This document shows positions 36,905 to 45,627 of a DNA stretch of 62,628 bases, piece after piece. The position numbers and the translations under genes were made by a program. The stretch's first letter is position 1. Each line of letters opens with the position of its first letter. This DNA comes from an uncultured Pelagibacteraceae bacterium (GTDB lineage: Bacteria; Pseudomonadota; Alphaproteobacteria; Pelagibacterales; Pelagibacteraceae), in the NCBI GenBank assembly GCA_902624075.1, contig CACNWC010000006.1:1-62628 (forward strand). Direction: 5' to 3'. Under the pieces are notes generated by a model, which worked only from the letters and a program-made list of their open reading frames with translations, ran no database searches and was not told the origin of the DNA.

Positions 36905-37357
36905 TTATTTTTTTAATTTTATTGAACCACCTATTTTTTCAATTTTTTCTATAGCTGATTTAGAAGCTAAATCTGCTTCTATATTTATTTTATTTTTTAT
37001 TTCACCAGTTCCTAAAATTTTTAATTTAATAGAATTTTTATTAATTAAATTTTGTTTTTTTAAAATATCAGAGTTTAATAAATCTTTTGAATTTAAAGAC
37101 TTATTATCCAAATATTCTTGAATTTTTTCAAGATTTAAAATTGCAACTAATTTTTTTCCTATTGGATTAAAACCTCTTTTAGGGAGTCTTCTATATAAAG
37201 GCATTTGTCCACCTTCAAAACTTTTAATGGCAACACCTGATCGGGATTTTTGACCCTTCACACCTCTTCCAGAAGTTTTGCCCTTACCAGATCCAATACC
37301 TCTTCCAACTCTGATTTTTTTTTTATTAATTTTTTCTCTATTATCTAAGGTAATCAT
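36905..37357 (-). CDS. rplO: Large ribosomal subunit protein uL15
   Basis: The 150-residue protein has the glycine/arginine-rich L15 start RVGRGIGSGKGKTSGRGVKG and GVAIKSFEGGQMPLYRRLPK, GFNPIGKK. L15 organises domains II and V of 23S rRNA late in 50S assembly. The C-terminal part is Lys/Ile/Asn-rich like most proteins here. It overlaps the rpsE stop by 1 bp. In most proteobacteria rpmD (uL30) lies between rpsE and rplO, and it is absent here. Confidence 0.95.
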   Translation of the reverse strand: MITLDNREKINKKKIRVGRGIGSGKGKTSGRGVKGQKSRSGVAIKSFEGGQMPLYRRLPKRGFNPIGKKLVAILNLEKIQEYLDNKSLNSKDLLNSDILKKQNLINKNSIKLKILGTGEIKNKINIEADLASKSAIEKIEKIGGSIKLKK

Positions 37358-37872
37358 TATCCTCTTTTTTCAATTATTTCTGAAATCTTTTTATTTCTTA
37401 TATTTGATATTTGTTTTGGTGAATTTTGTTTTAGTAAAGCTTTCATTGTAGCTCTTATAACATTGTGCGCATTCGATGTACCCATTGATTTAGCAACTAT
37501 ATCTTTAACACCCAATACTTCACAAACAGCCCTGACTGGACCTCCAGCAATTATTCCTGTACCTTTTGCTGCAGCTCTTAAAACAATTCTACCAGAACCA
37601 TCTTTAGCTTTAACATCATGATGGATTGTTCTGCCTTCTCTTAGAGGAATATGAGTTAATTTTCTTCTCGCCATTTCATTAGCTTTTTTAATTGCATCTG
37701 GAACTTGTTTAGCTTTTGCGTGAGCTACTCCAATTTTTCCAGCTTGATTTCCAACAACAACTAAAGCTGAAAAACCAAATCTTCTTCCACCTTTAACAAC
37801 TTTAGTTATTCTATTAATGTGAACTAGTTTTTCTAAAATATCATCAGTTTTTTTATCTTTATTATTTTCCAT
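37357..37872 (-). CDS. rpsE: Small ribosomal subunit protein uS5
   Basis: S5 lies at the mRNA entry site and affects decoding accuracy and 30S assembly. The 171-residue protein carries the N-terminal dsRNA-binding-like KVVKGGRRFGFSALVVVGNQ and the C-terminal KGTGIIAGGPVRAVCEVLGV, with SMGTSNAHNVIRATMKAL. It sits between rplR (2-bp gap) and rplO (1-bp overlap). It has a slightly charged N-terminal extension typical of alphaproteobacteria. No anomaly seen. Confidence 0.97.
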   Translation of the reverse strand: MENNKDKKTDDILEKLVHINRITKVVKGGRRFGFSALVVVGNQAGKIGVAHAKAKQVPDAIKKANEMARRKLTHIPLREGRTIHHDVKAKDGSGRIVLRAAAKGTGIIAGGPVRAVCEVLGVKDIVAKSMGTSNAHNVIRATMKALLKQNSPKQISNIRNKKISEIIEKRG

Positions 37873-37874
37873 AT

Positions 37875-38231
37875 TTAAAATTCCATCCCATTTTTTCTCA
37901 ATGTTTCAGCAAAAATTTTTATTCTACCATGATATTTATAAACACCTCTATCGAAATAAATTTTTGTAATCTTTTTTTCTTGTGCTTTTTTAGCAAGTTT
38001 CTCTGCTACAAGTTTTGATAATTCAATTTTTTTAATTTTTGTATTTGATTTAATATCTTTTTCAACTGATGAAGCTGATAATAAGGTCATATTTTTTGTG
38101 TCATCTATAATTTGAGCGGAAATATTTTTTGTTGAGCGAGAAATACTTAGCCTAAATCTTCCAAATTTAGCAACCTTTTTTACTTTGTTGCTTACTCTAA
38201 ATCTTTTTCTTTTATTAGTATTTAGTTTCAT
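37875..38231 (-). CDS. rplR: Large ribosomal subunit protein uL18
   Basis: The 118-residue L18 binds 5S rRNA in the central protuberance. Recognisable pieces are [20 protein letters not shown], the strand [20 protein letters not shown], and the C-terminal [20 protein letters not shown] followed by [12 protein letters not shown]. It overlaps rplF by 1 bp and has a 2-bp gap to rpsE, the canonical spc-operon order. Length is typical. Confidence 0.96.
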   Translation of the reverse strand: MKLNTNKRKRFRVSNKVKKVAKFGRFRLSISRSTKNISAQIIDDTKNMTLLSASSVEKDIKSNTKIKKIELSKLVAEKLAKKAQEKKITKIYFDRGVYKYHGRIKIFAETLRKNGMEF

Positions 38232-38770
38232 TATTTTTTCTTTCCTTCTTTTTTTAGAACATATTGACCTTTTTCTCTAATTCCTTTGCCCTTGTAAGGC
38301 TCAATTTTTCTTAGTGTCTTTATTTTTGATGCTACAGCACCCACTTGTTGCTTATCATTTCCTGTAATTTTTAAGGTCGTTTGTTTTTCAACAGTAATTT
38401 TTATTCCATTAGGGATTTCAAAATCAATATCATGACTATAACCAAGCTGTAAATTTAACAAATTTCCTTTAATTGCTGCTCTGTAACCTACTCCAACTAA
38501 CTCCAAAATTTTTTCATACCCTTTACTAGAGCCTAAAACTGCATTATTAATTAAACTTCTGCTCATGCCCCAAAGACGCTTAGTATTTTGATCTATCTTC
38601 TTGGGTTTAAGGGAAATTTCTTTACCTTCTTTAATATCAAGATTGAACATATCTAGATCTATATTAATTGAACTTTTCCCAAGAGGTCCCTCTATATTCA
38701 AAATGTTTCCTGCCAAAGCTACTTTTACTTTTTCTGGGATAGATATATTTATTTTACCAATTTTTGACAT
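38231..38770 (-). CDS. rplF: Large ribosomal subunit protein uL6
   Basis: The 179-residue L6 consists of two tandem similar domains. It starts [20 protein letters not shown], contains [20 protein letters not shown], and ends with the conserved [21 protein letters not shown]6 lies near the sarcin-ricin loop and the L7/L12 stalk base. It is flanked by rpsH and rplR with 1-bp overlaps. Length and motifs are normal. Confidence 0.97.
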   Translation of the reverse strand: MSKIGKINISIPEKVKVALAGNILNIEGPLGKSSINIDLDMFNLDIKEGKEISLKPKKIDQNTKRLWGMSRSLINNAVLGSSKGYEKILELVGVGYRAAIKGNLLNLQLGYSHDIDFEIPNGIKITVEKQTTLKITGNDKQQVGAVASKIKTLRKIEPYKGKGIREKGQYVLKKEGKKK

Positions 38771-39165
38771 TAAAATACCTTACAAATTATTTCTCCACCA
38801 ACTTTTTGTTTTCTAGCATCGATATCTGTCATTACACCTTTGGGTGTTGATACGATTGCAATACCTAGGCCATTATTTATTTTAGGCAAACTGTCTGCAC
38901 TCGAAAAAATTCTTCTTCCGGGTTTTGAAACTCTTTCGAAGGAACTTATTACTGGATTGCCAGAATGATATTTTAATTCTAAAGATAAAATAGATTTTTT
39001 ATCTAATAAATTAATCTTAAAATCTTTTATAAAACCTTCATTTTTGAGAATATCAGCAATTTTTGATTTAAAGTTTGATGAAGGTAAATCAACTTTTTTA
39101 TGATTTCTTGCTTGGGCATTTTTTACCCTTGCTATCATGTCTCCTATTGGGTCACTTAAACTCAT
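38770..39165 (-). CDS. rpsH: Small ribosomal subunit protein uS8
   Basis: The 131-residue S8 begins with MSLSDPIGDMIARVKNAQAR and ends GEIICKVF; the RVSKPGRRIFSSADSLPKIN and GLGIAIVSTPKGVMTDIDAR segments form its rRNA-binding C-terminal half. S8 binds helix 21 of 16S rRNA and, in E. coli, represses the spc operon. It lies 10 bp after rpsN and overlaps rplF by 1 bp. Whether the autoregulatory mRNA site exists here cannot be told from sequence alone. Confidence 0.97.
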   Translation of the reverse strand: MSLSDPIGDMIARVKNAQARNHKKVDLPSSNFKSKIADILKNEGFIKDFKINLLDKKSILSLELKYHSGNPVISSFERVSKPGRRIFSSADSLPKINNGLGIAIVSTPKGVMTDIDARKQKVGGEIICKVF

Positions 39166-39175
39166 AATATCCTTT

Positions 39176-39481
39176 CTACCAACTTGATTTAATTAAACCA
39201 GGTATTTTACCTTGTAATCCTAATTGTCTTAGAGCAATTCTAGAAATTTTTAGTTTTCTATATACTCCGTGTGGTCTTCCTGTGATTTGACATCTATTCA
39301 TTACTCTTACTTTAGATGAATTTCTTGGTAATTTTGATAATTTCTGTTGCGCCTTAAATCTTTCTTCTAATGGAAGTTTTTTATTCATGATAATTTCTTT
39401 CAATTTTTGTCTTTTTTTAAAATATCTATTTGAAAGTTTTATTCTTCTGTTATTTTTATTAATTGAACTTAACTTAGCCAT
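39176..39481 (-). CDS. rpsN: Small ribosomal subunit protein uS14
   Basis: The 101-residue S14 is of the zinc-independent long type: there is no CxxC pair. The C-terminal [20 protein letters not shown] and [19 protein letters not shown] are diagnostic. S14 sits in the 30S head near the A site. It follows rplE by 1 bp and precedes rpsH by 10 bp. The zinc-free form fits a lifestyle of scarce trace metals, but that is also the common alphaproteobacterial form. Confidence 0.97.
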   Translation of the reverse strand: MAKLSSINKNNRRIKLSNRYFKKRQKLKEIIMNKKLPLEERFKAQQKLSKLPRNSSKVRVMNRCQITGRPHGVYRKLKISRIALRQLGLQGKIPGLIKSSW

Positions 39482-39482
39482 A

Positions 39483-40037
39483 TTAATTATCTCCTTTTTT
39501 AATAAATGGAAAATTTAATTTCTCTAAAAGTGCAAAACTATGTTCTTTTTTTTGTGATGATATAACAATTGTAATATCAAGACCTCTAACTTTATCGGCT
39601 CTATCAAAGCTCACTTCTGGAAAAATTATATGTTCTTTTATACCAAAGGTATAATTTCCGAATTTATCAAAACCATTAGCAGATAACCCTCTAAAATCTT
39701 TAATTCTTGGCAAAGCAATATTCACTAATCTGTCTAAAAATTCATACATCTTGTTTTTTCTTAAAGTAACTTTTAGCCCTGCATTTGAACCTTTTCGTGT
39801 TTTAAAATTAGCTACAGATTTTTTAAACTTTGTGATAACTGGTTTTTGCCCAGTAATTTTACCTAAATCCTCTTCACAGGATTTTAATATTTTTGAATCG
39901 TTTCCATCTAAACCAAGACCCATATTCAAAATAACTTTTTCAATTTTAGGTCCCATGTATAAATTTTTTAAGCCAAATTGATCTTTTAAAGCAGGCTTGA
40001 TGTTTTTTAAATATAGTTCTTTAAGTCTTGGTGTCAT
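39483..40037 (-). CDS. rplE: Large ribosomal subunit protein uL5
   Basis: The 184-residue L5 shows [40 protein letters not shown] and [20 protein letters not shown]. It binds 5S rRNA, forms a bridge to S13 and touches P-site tRNA. It is in the normal spc position between rplX (1-bp overlap) and rpsN (1-bp gap). Length is typical at about 180 residues and no unusual feature is visible. Confidence 0.97.
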   Translation of the reverse strand: MTPRLKELYLKNIKPALKDQFGLKNLYMGPKIEKVILNMGLGLDGNDSKILKSCEEDLGKITGQKPVITKFKKSVANFKTRKGSNAGLKVTLRKNKMYEFLDRLVNIALPRIKDFRGLSANGFDKFGNYTFGIKEHIIFPEVSFDRADKVRGLDITIVISSQKKEHSFALLEKLNFPFIKKGDN

Positions 40038-40282
40038 TATTTTTTAGCCTCAGTTTTTTTTTTATTTTTTTCTTCAACTAACTTAAGATTTGAAATATGA
40101 ATAAAACTTTCTTTCGAAAAAATTCCACCTTTTTTTTCTTTTGTTGTTTTAACGTGCTTTTTAACCATATTTATTTCTTTAACTTTTGCCCTATTATTCA
40201 ATCTATCGATTTCTATTATTTCACCCTCTTTTTTTTTATCCTTTCCACATAAAATTTTCACTCTTAATCCTTTTTTAATCAT
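40037..40282 (-). CDS. rplX: Large ribosomal subunit protein uL24 (short form)
   Basis: At 81 residues this L24 is shorter than the usual about 100-105. It keeps the KOW motif ([20 protein letters not shown] and [20 protein letters not shown]) and ends in a lysine-rich tail. The loop between the strands that extends in longer homologs is shortened. L24 initiates 50S assembly by binding the 5' end of 23S rRNA. It overlaps rplN and rplE by 1 bp each. Confidence 0.93.
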   Translation of the reverse strand: MIKKGLRVKILCGKDKKKEGEIIEIDRLNNRAKVKEINMVKKHVKTTKEKKGGIFSKESFIHISNLKLVEEKNKKKTEAKK

Positions 40283-40650
40283 TATAAAACCTCCGGTGCT
40301 AATGATATAATTTTCATTTGACCTCTATTTCTTAGCTCTCTTGTAACTGGACCAAAAATTCTAGTTCCAACTGGTTCGCCTTTATCATCAACTAAAACAG
40401 CCGCATTATTATCAAATCTTACTTTTGAACCATCATCTCTATGAATTCCTTTTTTGACTCTTACAACAACAGCTTTGTGAACCGATCCTTTTTTAACTTT
40501 GCCTTTTGGAATAGCCTCTTTTACGGCAATAACTATAGTGTCTCCAATACTTGCATACCTTCGTTTTGAACCACCTAAAACTTTAATACATTCAATTTTC
40601 TTAGCACCGGTATTATCTGCAACTTGTAATTCTGTTTGAACTTGTATCAT
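40282..40650 (-). CDS. rplN: Large ribosomal subunit protein uL14
   Basis: The 122-residue L14 starts [20 protein letters not shown] and contains [40 protein letters not shown] and [20 protein letters not shown]. It is a highly conserved barrel at the subunit interface, forming bridges with 16S rRNA. It opens the spc operon and overlaps rpsQ (S10 operon end) by 1 bp, so there is no gap for a separate spc promoter of the usual kind. Confidence 0.97.
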   Translation of the reverse strand: MIQVQTELQVADNTGAKKIECIKVLGGSKRRYASIGDTIVIAVKEAIPKGKVKKGSVHKAVVVRVKKGIHRDDGSKVRFDNNAAVLVDDKGEPVGTRIFGPVTRELRNRGQMKIISLAPEVL

Positions 40651-40886
40651 TATTTCAAATTCTCCATTACTTGAAATTTCTTGTTTTTTGAAAAAGGTTT
40701 ACTTTCAATAATTGAAACTTTATCACCATTTTTAAATTTATTATTTTCATCATGAGCATTATATTTTTTTTTTACTTTAATTACTTTTTTAAGTAATGGG
40801 TGAGAATATTTTCTTTCAACCAAAACTGTAATAGTTTTATTAGGTTTATCGCTGATCACAATTCCTGTTAATATTTTTTTAGGCAT
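40650..40886 (-). CDS. rpsQ: Small ribosomal subunit protein uS17
   Basis: The 78-residue S17 begins [20 protein letters not shown] and has the OB-fold strand [20 protein letters not shown], then [20 protein letters not shown]. It binds the 5' domain of 16S rRNA early in 30S assembly. It is the last S10-operon gene; its start lies 8 bp inside rpmC, and its end overlaps rplN by 1 bp. Length is normal. Confidence 0.96.
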   Translation of the reverse strand: MPKKILTGIVISDKPNKTITVLVERKYSHPLLKKVIKVKKKYNAHDENNKFKNGDKVSIIESKPFSKNKKFQVMENLK

Positions 40887-41070
40887 TAATTTTTCCTTTA
40901 AGTATTGTTTTTAATCTTGCTATTTTTTTTCTAGTTTCATTAATTTTAGCTGGATTTGTTATTTGAGAATTTACTTTCTGAAATCTAAAATTAAATAAAT
41001 CTTTTTTAAATTTATCTATATTTTTTAAAATTTCGTCTTTTGATAATTTTTTAATTTCTTGTTTTTTCAT
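40879..41070 (-). CDS. rpmC: Large ribosomal subunit protein uL29
   Basis: The 63-residue L29 is a helical hairpin: [40 protein letters not shown], and a final [14 protein letters not shown] helix. It lies at the exit tunnel, where trigger factor and SRP dock through L23/L29. It overlaps rpsQ by 8 bp and rplP by 1 bp. Short and strongly basic, as usual for the family. Confidence 0.95.
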   Translation of the reverse strand: MKKQEIKKLSKDEILKNIDKFKKDLFNFRFQKVNSQITNPAKINETRKKIARLKTILKGKINA

Positions 41071-41480
41071 TATGCAAATCTTTTTATAGTTTTTGTTTTT
41101 ATTGGTAATTTTGCTGAAGCCTTATATAAAGCTTCTTTCGCTACTTGTTCTGAAACTCCATCAACTTCGAATAAAATTCTTCCTGGTTTAACTCTGCAAG
41201 CATAATACTCTGGAGAACCTTTACCCTTTCCCATACGAACTTCGATAGGTTTTTTTGAAACTGGTATATTTGGAAAAATTCTTGTCCAAACTCTTCCTTG
41301 TCTTTTCATATGTCTTGTTAGCGCTACCCTTGCTGCCTCAATTTGTTTTCCTGTTACTCTATCAGGTGTTAGTGCTTTTAAAGCATAGGCACCATAGTTA
41401 ATAAAATTTGCTCTTGAGGCTGTTCCATGAATTCTGCCTTTATGCGCTTTTCTCCATTTTGTTCTTACTGGTTGTAGCAT
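41070..41480 (-). CDS. rplP: Large ribosomal subunit protein uL16
   Basis: The 136-residue L16 shows [40 protein letters not shown] and [20 protein letters not shown]. It positions the A-site tRNA acceptor and is essential for peptidyl transfer. It lies 3 bp from rpsC and overlaps rpmC by 1 bp, in normal S10 order. No anomaly seen. Confidence 0.97.
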   Translation of the reverse strand: MLQPVRTKWRKAHKGRIHGTASRANFINYGAYALKALTPDRVTGKQIEAARVALTRHMKRQGRVWTRIFPNIPVSKKPIEVRMGKGKGSPEYYACRVKPGRILFEVDGVSEQVAKEALYKASAKLPIKTKTIKRFA

Positions 41481-41483
41481 CGT

Positions 41484-42164
41484 TTATCCTTTAGCCTCTT
41501 TTGATATTACTTTATTAGTTTCTTGACTAAACTCTTTTGCAAACACTTCACCTTTATAGATCCAGACTTTGATACCAATAATTCCATAAGTTGTTAACGC
41601 TTCAGCTTCAGCATAATCTATATCTGCTCTTAAAGTGTGAGAAGGAATACTCCCATCTCTTAACCATTCTGTTCTAGCTATTTCATTTCCACCTAATCTT
41701 CCACTTATTGAAACTTTAATCCCCTTGGCACCTAATCTCAAACATGATTGCATTGCTCTTTTCATTGCTCTTCTATATGAAATTCTTTTTACTAATTGTT
41801 GAGCTATGTTTTCTGCTACTAAATAAGCATTTGTCTCTGGTTTTTTGACCTCTTTAATATTAAGTGTAATTTCATTTTTTGTAAATTTAGACAAATTATT
41901 TTTTATTTTATCAATATCACTACCTTTTTTTCCAATTACAAATCCGGGTCTTGATGTATAGATTGTAACATAACACTTATTAGCTGTTCTCTCGATCATA
42001 ACTTTAGATACACCAGAATTTATGACTGTTTTTTTGATATATTCTCTAATTCTAAAATCCTCAATTAGATAATTTCCAAAATCCTTTTTCTTTGCGTACC
42101 AAACAGAGTCCCACCCTCTGTTGACACCTAGTCTAAAACCTACAGGATTAACTTTTTGACCCAT
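41484..42164 (-). CDS. rpsC: Small ribosomal subunit protein uS3
   Basis: The 226-residue S3 begins MGQKVNPVGFRLGVNRGWDS and has a KH domain with RPGFVIGKKGSDIDKIKNNL, then LGAKGIKVSISGRLGGNEIA. It lines the mRNA entry tunnel and has helicase-associated residues. The start is well fixed by the conserved GQKVNPVGFR and gives a 17-bp overlap with the rplV end. It is followed by rplP after 3 bp. Confidence 0.97.
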   Translation of the reverse strand: MGQKVNPVGFRLGVNRGWDSVWYAKKKDFGNYLIEDFRIREYIKKTVINSGVSKVMIERTANKCYVTIYTSRPGFVIGKKGSDIDKIKNNLSKFTKNEITLNIKEVKKPETNAYLVAENIAQQLVKRISYRRAMKRAMQSCLRLGAKGIKVSISGRLGGNEIARTEWLRDGSIPSHTLRADIDYAEAEALTTYGIIGIKVWIYKGEVFAKEFSQETNKVISKEAKG

Positions 42165-42546
42165 GACTCTCCATATTTTTCAATTCTGATAATATAATAG
42201 TTACACTTGAATAAGGTTTTAATATTGGAGCTGCTCTTCCTTTAGCTCTTGGTCTAAATCTTTTCATAGTAATTTTTTTTCCACAATAAGCTTCCTTTAC
42301 AATTAATTTATCAATATCATATTGAAAGTTATTCTCAGCATTTGCAACTGCTGAATTGATTGTTTTTTTTATTTCATTAGTAATTCTTTTTTCAGAAAAT
42401 TCTAGATCTCTAATTGCAATGTCAACTTTTTTCCCAACAATATTTTTCAAAATTGGGTTTAATTTTCTAATACTGGATCTAACATTGTTATTTATTGATC
42501 TAACAGTTTTGATCTTATTATTATCAATTTTATTTTTTTTACTCAT
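42148..42546 (-). CDS. rplV: Large ribosomal subunit protein uL22
   Basis: The 132-residue L22 has the globular core VRSSIRKLNPILKNIVGKKV and the long beta hairpin lining the exit tunnel, ending in ITMKRFRPRAKGRAAPILKP. The region where macrolide-resistance mutations occur is within this hairpin. A charged N-terminal extension of about 20 residues makes it a little longer than E. coli L22 (110). Its end overlaps rpsC by 17 bp. Confidence 0.96.
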   Translation of the reverse strand: MSKKNKIDNNKIKTVRSINNNVRSSIRKLNPILKNIVGKKVDIAIRDLEFSEKRITNEIKKTINSAVANAENNFQYDIDKLIVKEAYCGKKITMKRFRPRAKGRAAPILKPYSSVTIILSELKNMESHGSKS

Positions 42547-42548
42547 AT

Positions 42549-42848
42549 TTATTTTTTATCAGTTGTTTCCTCAGTTTTAGCTTTTTTGTCTGCCGGTGTG
42601 TGACCAAAAAATGTCCTTGTCGGTGCAAATTCACCTAATTTGTGTCCCACCATATCTTCGGAAATAGTTATTGGTATAAATTTCTTTCCATTATAAATTA
42701 AAAAACTAACTCCAACAAAATCAGGTATAATTGTTGATTTTCTTGACCATGTTTTAATAGGTATTTTTTTTGAGTCAGTTTTGTATTTATCAACTTTCTT
42801 AATCAAGCTTTCTTCAACAAACGGACCTTTCCAAATAGCTCTAGCCAT
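42549..42848 (-). CDS. rpsS: Small ribosomal subunit protein uS19
   Basis: The 99-residue S19 starts [20 protein letters not shown] and contains [20 protein letters not shown] and [20 protein letters not shown], diagnostic for the family. It lies in the 30S head near S13 and the A site. A Lys/Thr/Glu tail follows the conserved end. It overlaps rplB by 1 bp and has a 2-bp gap to rplV. Confidence 0.97.
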   Translation of the reverse strand: MARAIWKGPFVEESLIKKVDKYKTDSKKIPIKTWSRKSTIIPDFVGVSFLIYNGKKFIPITISEDMVGHKLGEFAPTRTFFGHTPADKKAKTEETTDKK

Positions 42849-43687
42849 TATTTTGTATCCTTCCTTTTATTTCTTCGCTTGATAATAAATTTATCTGTTC
42901 GTTTATTGTCTCTTGTTTTTAAACCTTTTGCCGATTGACCAGTTCGTGAAACGGGATGTCTTCCACCTGCAGATTTACCTTCACCTCCGCCATGAGGATG
43001 GTCTACAGGATTCTTTACAACACCTCTTGTATGAGGCCTTCTACCTAACCATCTTGATCTACCAGCTTTACCTATTTTAATATTTTTTTGATCTGGGTTA
43101 CTCAAAACTCCAATTGTAGCTAAAGCTCTTGAGTCAATTTTTCTTACTTCACCAGAAGCTAATTTAATTAAACTATAATTTCCATCTAAACCACTTATAG
43201 TAACAGACGATCCAGCTGATCTTGCTATTTTTCCTCCTGCTCCAGGTTGTATTTCTACGTTATGAATATCTATTCCAACTGGAATATCTTGTAAGGGCAT
43301 ACAATTTCCAATTTTAATTTCTTTTTTTGCTCCATTTTCAATTTTATCACCAGTTTTAATCTTTTGTGGTGCTAGATAATAAGCGTGTGAATTATCATCA
43401 AATTTTACTAACATTATGTAACAAGATCTATTAGGATCGTATTCAATTCTTTGAACTGTGGCAGGTTGATCAAATTTTTTACGATAAAAGTCTACATGTC
43501 TATACATCTTTTTATGGCCTCCAGCTCTGTTTACTGAAGTTATATGGCCATTATTGTTTCTTCCTTTCATAGAATTTTTTGGAGAAACCAAACTTTTGAA
43601 AGGTTTGCCTTTCCATAATCCAGCTCTATCAACAAGAATAGTGCCTCTAGTTGATTTTGTGTAAGGTTTAAATGTTTTAAGTGCCAT
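42848..43687 (-). CDS. rplB: Large ribosomal subunit protein uL2
   Basis: The 279-residue L2 has [20 protein letters not shown] in its N-terminal half and the peptidyl-transferase-linked [20 protein letters not shown] near residues 223-242, containing the conserved histidine. L2 is required for subunit association and peptidyl-transferase activity. It sits between rplW (1-bp gap) and rpsS (1-bp overlap). Length is normal (about 275). Confidence 0.97.
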   Translation of the reverse strand: MALKTFKPYTKSTRGTILVDRAGLWKGKPFKSLVSPKNSMKGRNNNGHITSVNRAGGHKKMYRHVDFYRKKFDQPATVQRIEYDPNRSCYIMLVKFDDNSHAYYLAPQKIKTGDKIENGAKKEIKIGNCMPLQDIPVGIDIHNVEIQPGAGGKIARSAGSSVTISGLDGNYSLIKLASGEVRKIDSRALATIGVLSNPDQKNIKIGKAGRSRWLGRRPHTRGVVKNPVDHPHGGGEGKSAGGRHPVSRTGQSAKGLKTRDNKRTDKFIIKRRNKRKDTK

Positions 43688-43688
43688 A

Positions 43689-43982
43689 TTAAATTCCAGT
43701 TGTTAAATCTATACTTTGACCTTTTTTCAAAGTAATAATTGCTTTTTTAAATCCAGAAACCTTTGTTTTTCTTCCTCTAGTAAGTTTAATTCTATTTTTT
43801 TTATTAATAATATTTATCTTTGTAACATTAACTTTAAAAATTTTTTCAATATTTGTTTTAATATTTTTTTTATTAGCTGTTGTTGGAACTTTGAAAACAA
43901 TCTTATTTTGCTCAGATAAATTAGTTGATTTTTCTGTAACTAAAGGAGACAAAATTTTATCATATAAATGTAACTTACTCAT
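43689..43982 (-). CDS. rplW: Large ribosomal subunit protein uL23
   Basis: The 97-residue L23 has LYDKILSPLVTEKSTNLSEQ and the pair KNIKTNIEKIFKVNVTKINI and RGRKTKVSGFKKAIITLKKG. It stands at the tunnel exit as the docking point for trigger factor and SRP. It overlaps rplD by 1 bp and precedes rplB by 1 bp. The loop region is short but within family range. Confidence 0.96.
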   Translation of the reverse strand: MSKLHLYDKILSPLVTEKSTNLSEQNKIVFKVPTTANKKNIKTNIEKIFKVNVTKINIINKKNRIKLTRGRKTKVSGFKKAIITLKKGQSIDLTTGI

Positions 43983-44605
43983 TAAACATATCTCTTTTCT
44001 AGTTCTTTTACTGAACTTTCTGTAAAAACTACTTTTTTAAATTTAACAATATCAAATGCACTAAAGTGATTCACATCTGTAACTTTTATATTAGGGATAT
44101 TTCTAATTGATTTTTCAATTTTATCTTTTGATGATTTATCTAAAATTATTAAAGAGTTAGATATTTCAAATTTGTTGATTATCTTATTCATTTCCTTAGT
44201 TTTTTTAATTTCAGAGGAAAAATCACTTAAAATTAATAAATTCTTGTTTTTATTTTTCTCACTTATCAGCGAAGCTATGCTATTCCTTTTTTCACTTTTA
44301 TTTAATTTTCTTTTTTTGTAAGAAAGTTCACCTTTAGGACCATGTGCAACTCCACCACCAACAAATATAGGTGCTTTCCTACTTGCGTGTCTAGCATTTC
44401 CTGTTCCTTTTTGTGCGTATATTTTTGATGTGGGGCCTGAAACTTCATTTTGTTGTTTCGTTTTCGCATGTCTACCCTTGTAATTTGCATTGGTTTTATA
44501 CAAAACGTTATTTATTAACTTTTTATTTATTTTTACAGAAAAAATCTTATCCAAAACTTCGATCGAATCTTTTTTTCCATTTAAGTTTAGTTTGTCAATT
44601 TTCAT
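43982..44605 (-). CDS. rplD: Large ribosomal subunit protein uL4
   Basis: The 207-residue L4 shows KIYAQKGTGNARHASRKAPI and FVGGGVAHGPKGELSYKKRK, the tunnel-lining loop and its base. L4 binds domain I of 23S rRNA; in E. coli it also represses the S10 operon by acting on the leader. Here rplD is downstream of fusA-rpsJ-rplC with no long leader, so that mechanism is unlikely in its E. coli form. It overlaps rplC and rplW by 1 bp. Confidence 0.97.
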   Translation of the reverse strand: MKIDKLNLNGKKDSIEVLDKIFSVKINKKLINNVLYKTNANYKGRHAKTKQQNEVSGPTSKIYAQKGTGNARHASRKAPIFVGGGVAHGPKGELSYKKRKLNKSEKRNSIASLISEKNKNKNLLILSDFSSEIKKTKEMNKIINKFEISNSLIILDKSSKDKIEKSIRNIPNIKVTDVNHFSAFDIVKFKKVVFTESSVKELEKRYV

Positions 44606-45315
44606 TATTTTTTCTTCTTCTCTGGTGTTTTTTTAGCATCTTCTGCTTTTTTCATTTTTTCTGTTACTGTCATTTTTTTTATATTTTTCACAGATTTTTT
44701 AACTAGAACTTCGGAATTTTTTGAACCTGGTATTGAACCTTTTAAATAAAGTAATTCATTTTCAACATCAGCTTTAATAATTTCAATATTTTGCATTGTT
44801 CTAAGTTTGTCTCCCATATGTCCAGCCATTTTCTTACCTTTAAAAACTTTACCAGGATCTTGTCTTTGTCCTGTTGATCCGTGCGACCTATGTGATACGG
44901 ATACACCGTGAGTTGCTCTTAGACCTCCAAAATTATGTCTTTTCATAGCTCCTGCAAAACCTTTTCCTATAGTTTTTGATTTTGTATCAACAAATTTTAC
45001 GTCTTTAAAAATTTCAAGTCCGAATTCATTTCCCTCTTTGTATTGCTCAGTATCTAAAACTCGGAATTCTTTTAAAGTCTTTTTTGCTTCTGTATTTTTT
45101 TTAGCAAAATAACCTTTAATTGGTTTCTTTAATTTTGAACTTTTAATTTTTCCATAACCTAATTGTACGGCTTTGTATCCTCTTTTATCTTGATGAATAA
45201 CGTGTATAATTCTTGCTTTTTCCATCTTTAATACAGTAACTGGCACTAATTGACCTGATTTATAGAATTCTCTAGTCATACCAATTTTTTTTCCTAGTAA
45301 AGCAATTTCACTCAT
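44605..45315 (-). CDS. rplC: Large ribosomal subunit protein uL3
   Basis: The 236-residue L3 begins MSEIALLGKKIGMTREFYKS and has the loop STGQRQDPGKVFKGKKMAGH reaching the peptidyl-transferase centre, with a glutamine in the position methylated in many bacteria. The C-terminal about 25 residues are a Lys/Glu/Thr-rich tail beyond the normal end, making it longer than E. coli L3 (209). It is 2 bp from rpsJ and overlaps rplD by 1 bp. Confidence 0.97.
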   Translation of the reverse strand: MSEIALLGKKIGMTREFYKSGQLVPVTVLKMEKARIIHVIHQDKRGYKAVQLGYGKIKSSKLKKPIKGYFAKKNTEAKKTLKEFRVLDTEQYKEGNEFGLEIFKDVKFVDTKSKTIGKGFAGAMKRHNFGGLRATHGVSVSHRSHGSTGQRQDPGKVFKGKKMAGHMGDKLRTMQNIEIIKADVENELLYLKGSIPGSKNSEVLVKKSVKNIKKMTVTEKMKKAEDAKKTPEKKKK

Positions 45316-45317
45316 AA

Positions 45318-45626
45318 TTATATTTTTATTTCCACGTCAACTCCTGAAGCTAAATCTAATTTCATCAAAGCCTCAACAGTTTGTGGTGTTGGTTCAATTA
45401 TATCTATTAATCTTTTGTGAGTTCTTGACTCAAATTGTTCACGACTTTTTTTATCAATATGTGGGGATCTCAATACTGTATATCTTTCTATACGGGTAGG
45501 TAAAGGTATAGGCCCCTTGATTGTTGCACCAGTTCTTTTAACTGTATTTACTATTTCCTCTGTCGAGGCGTCTAAAATTTTATTATCGTAAGCTCTTAAT
45601 TTAATTCTAATATTTTGTTTTTCCAT
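45318..45626 (-). CDS. rpsJ: Small ribosomal subunit protein uS10
   Basis: The S10 core is clear: [40 protein letters not shown] and [18 protein letters not shown] place the start at the Met at 45626 ([10 protein letters not shown], 102 residues). The frame is open four codons further to 45638, but that would overlap the fusA stop and add residues not found in the family. S10 (NusE) also joins NusB in antitermination complexes. It begins the S10 operon, directly 1 bp after fusA. Confidence 0.96.
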   Translation of the reverse strand: MEKQNIRIKLRAYDNKILDASTEEIVNTVKRTGATIKGPIPLPTRIERYTVLRSPHIDKKSREQFESRTHKRLIDIIEPTPQTVEALMKLDLASGVDVEIKI

Positions 45627-45627
45627 A

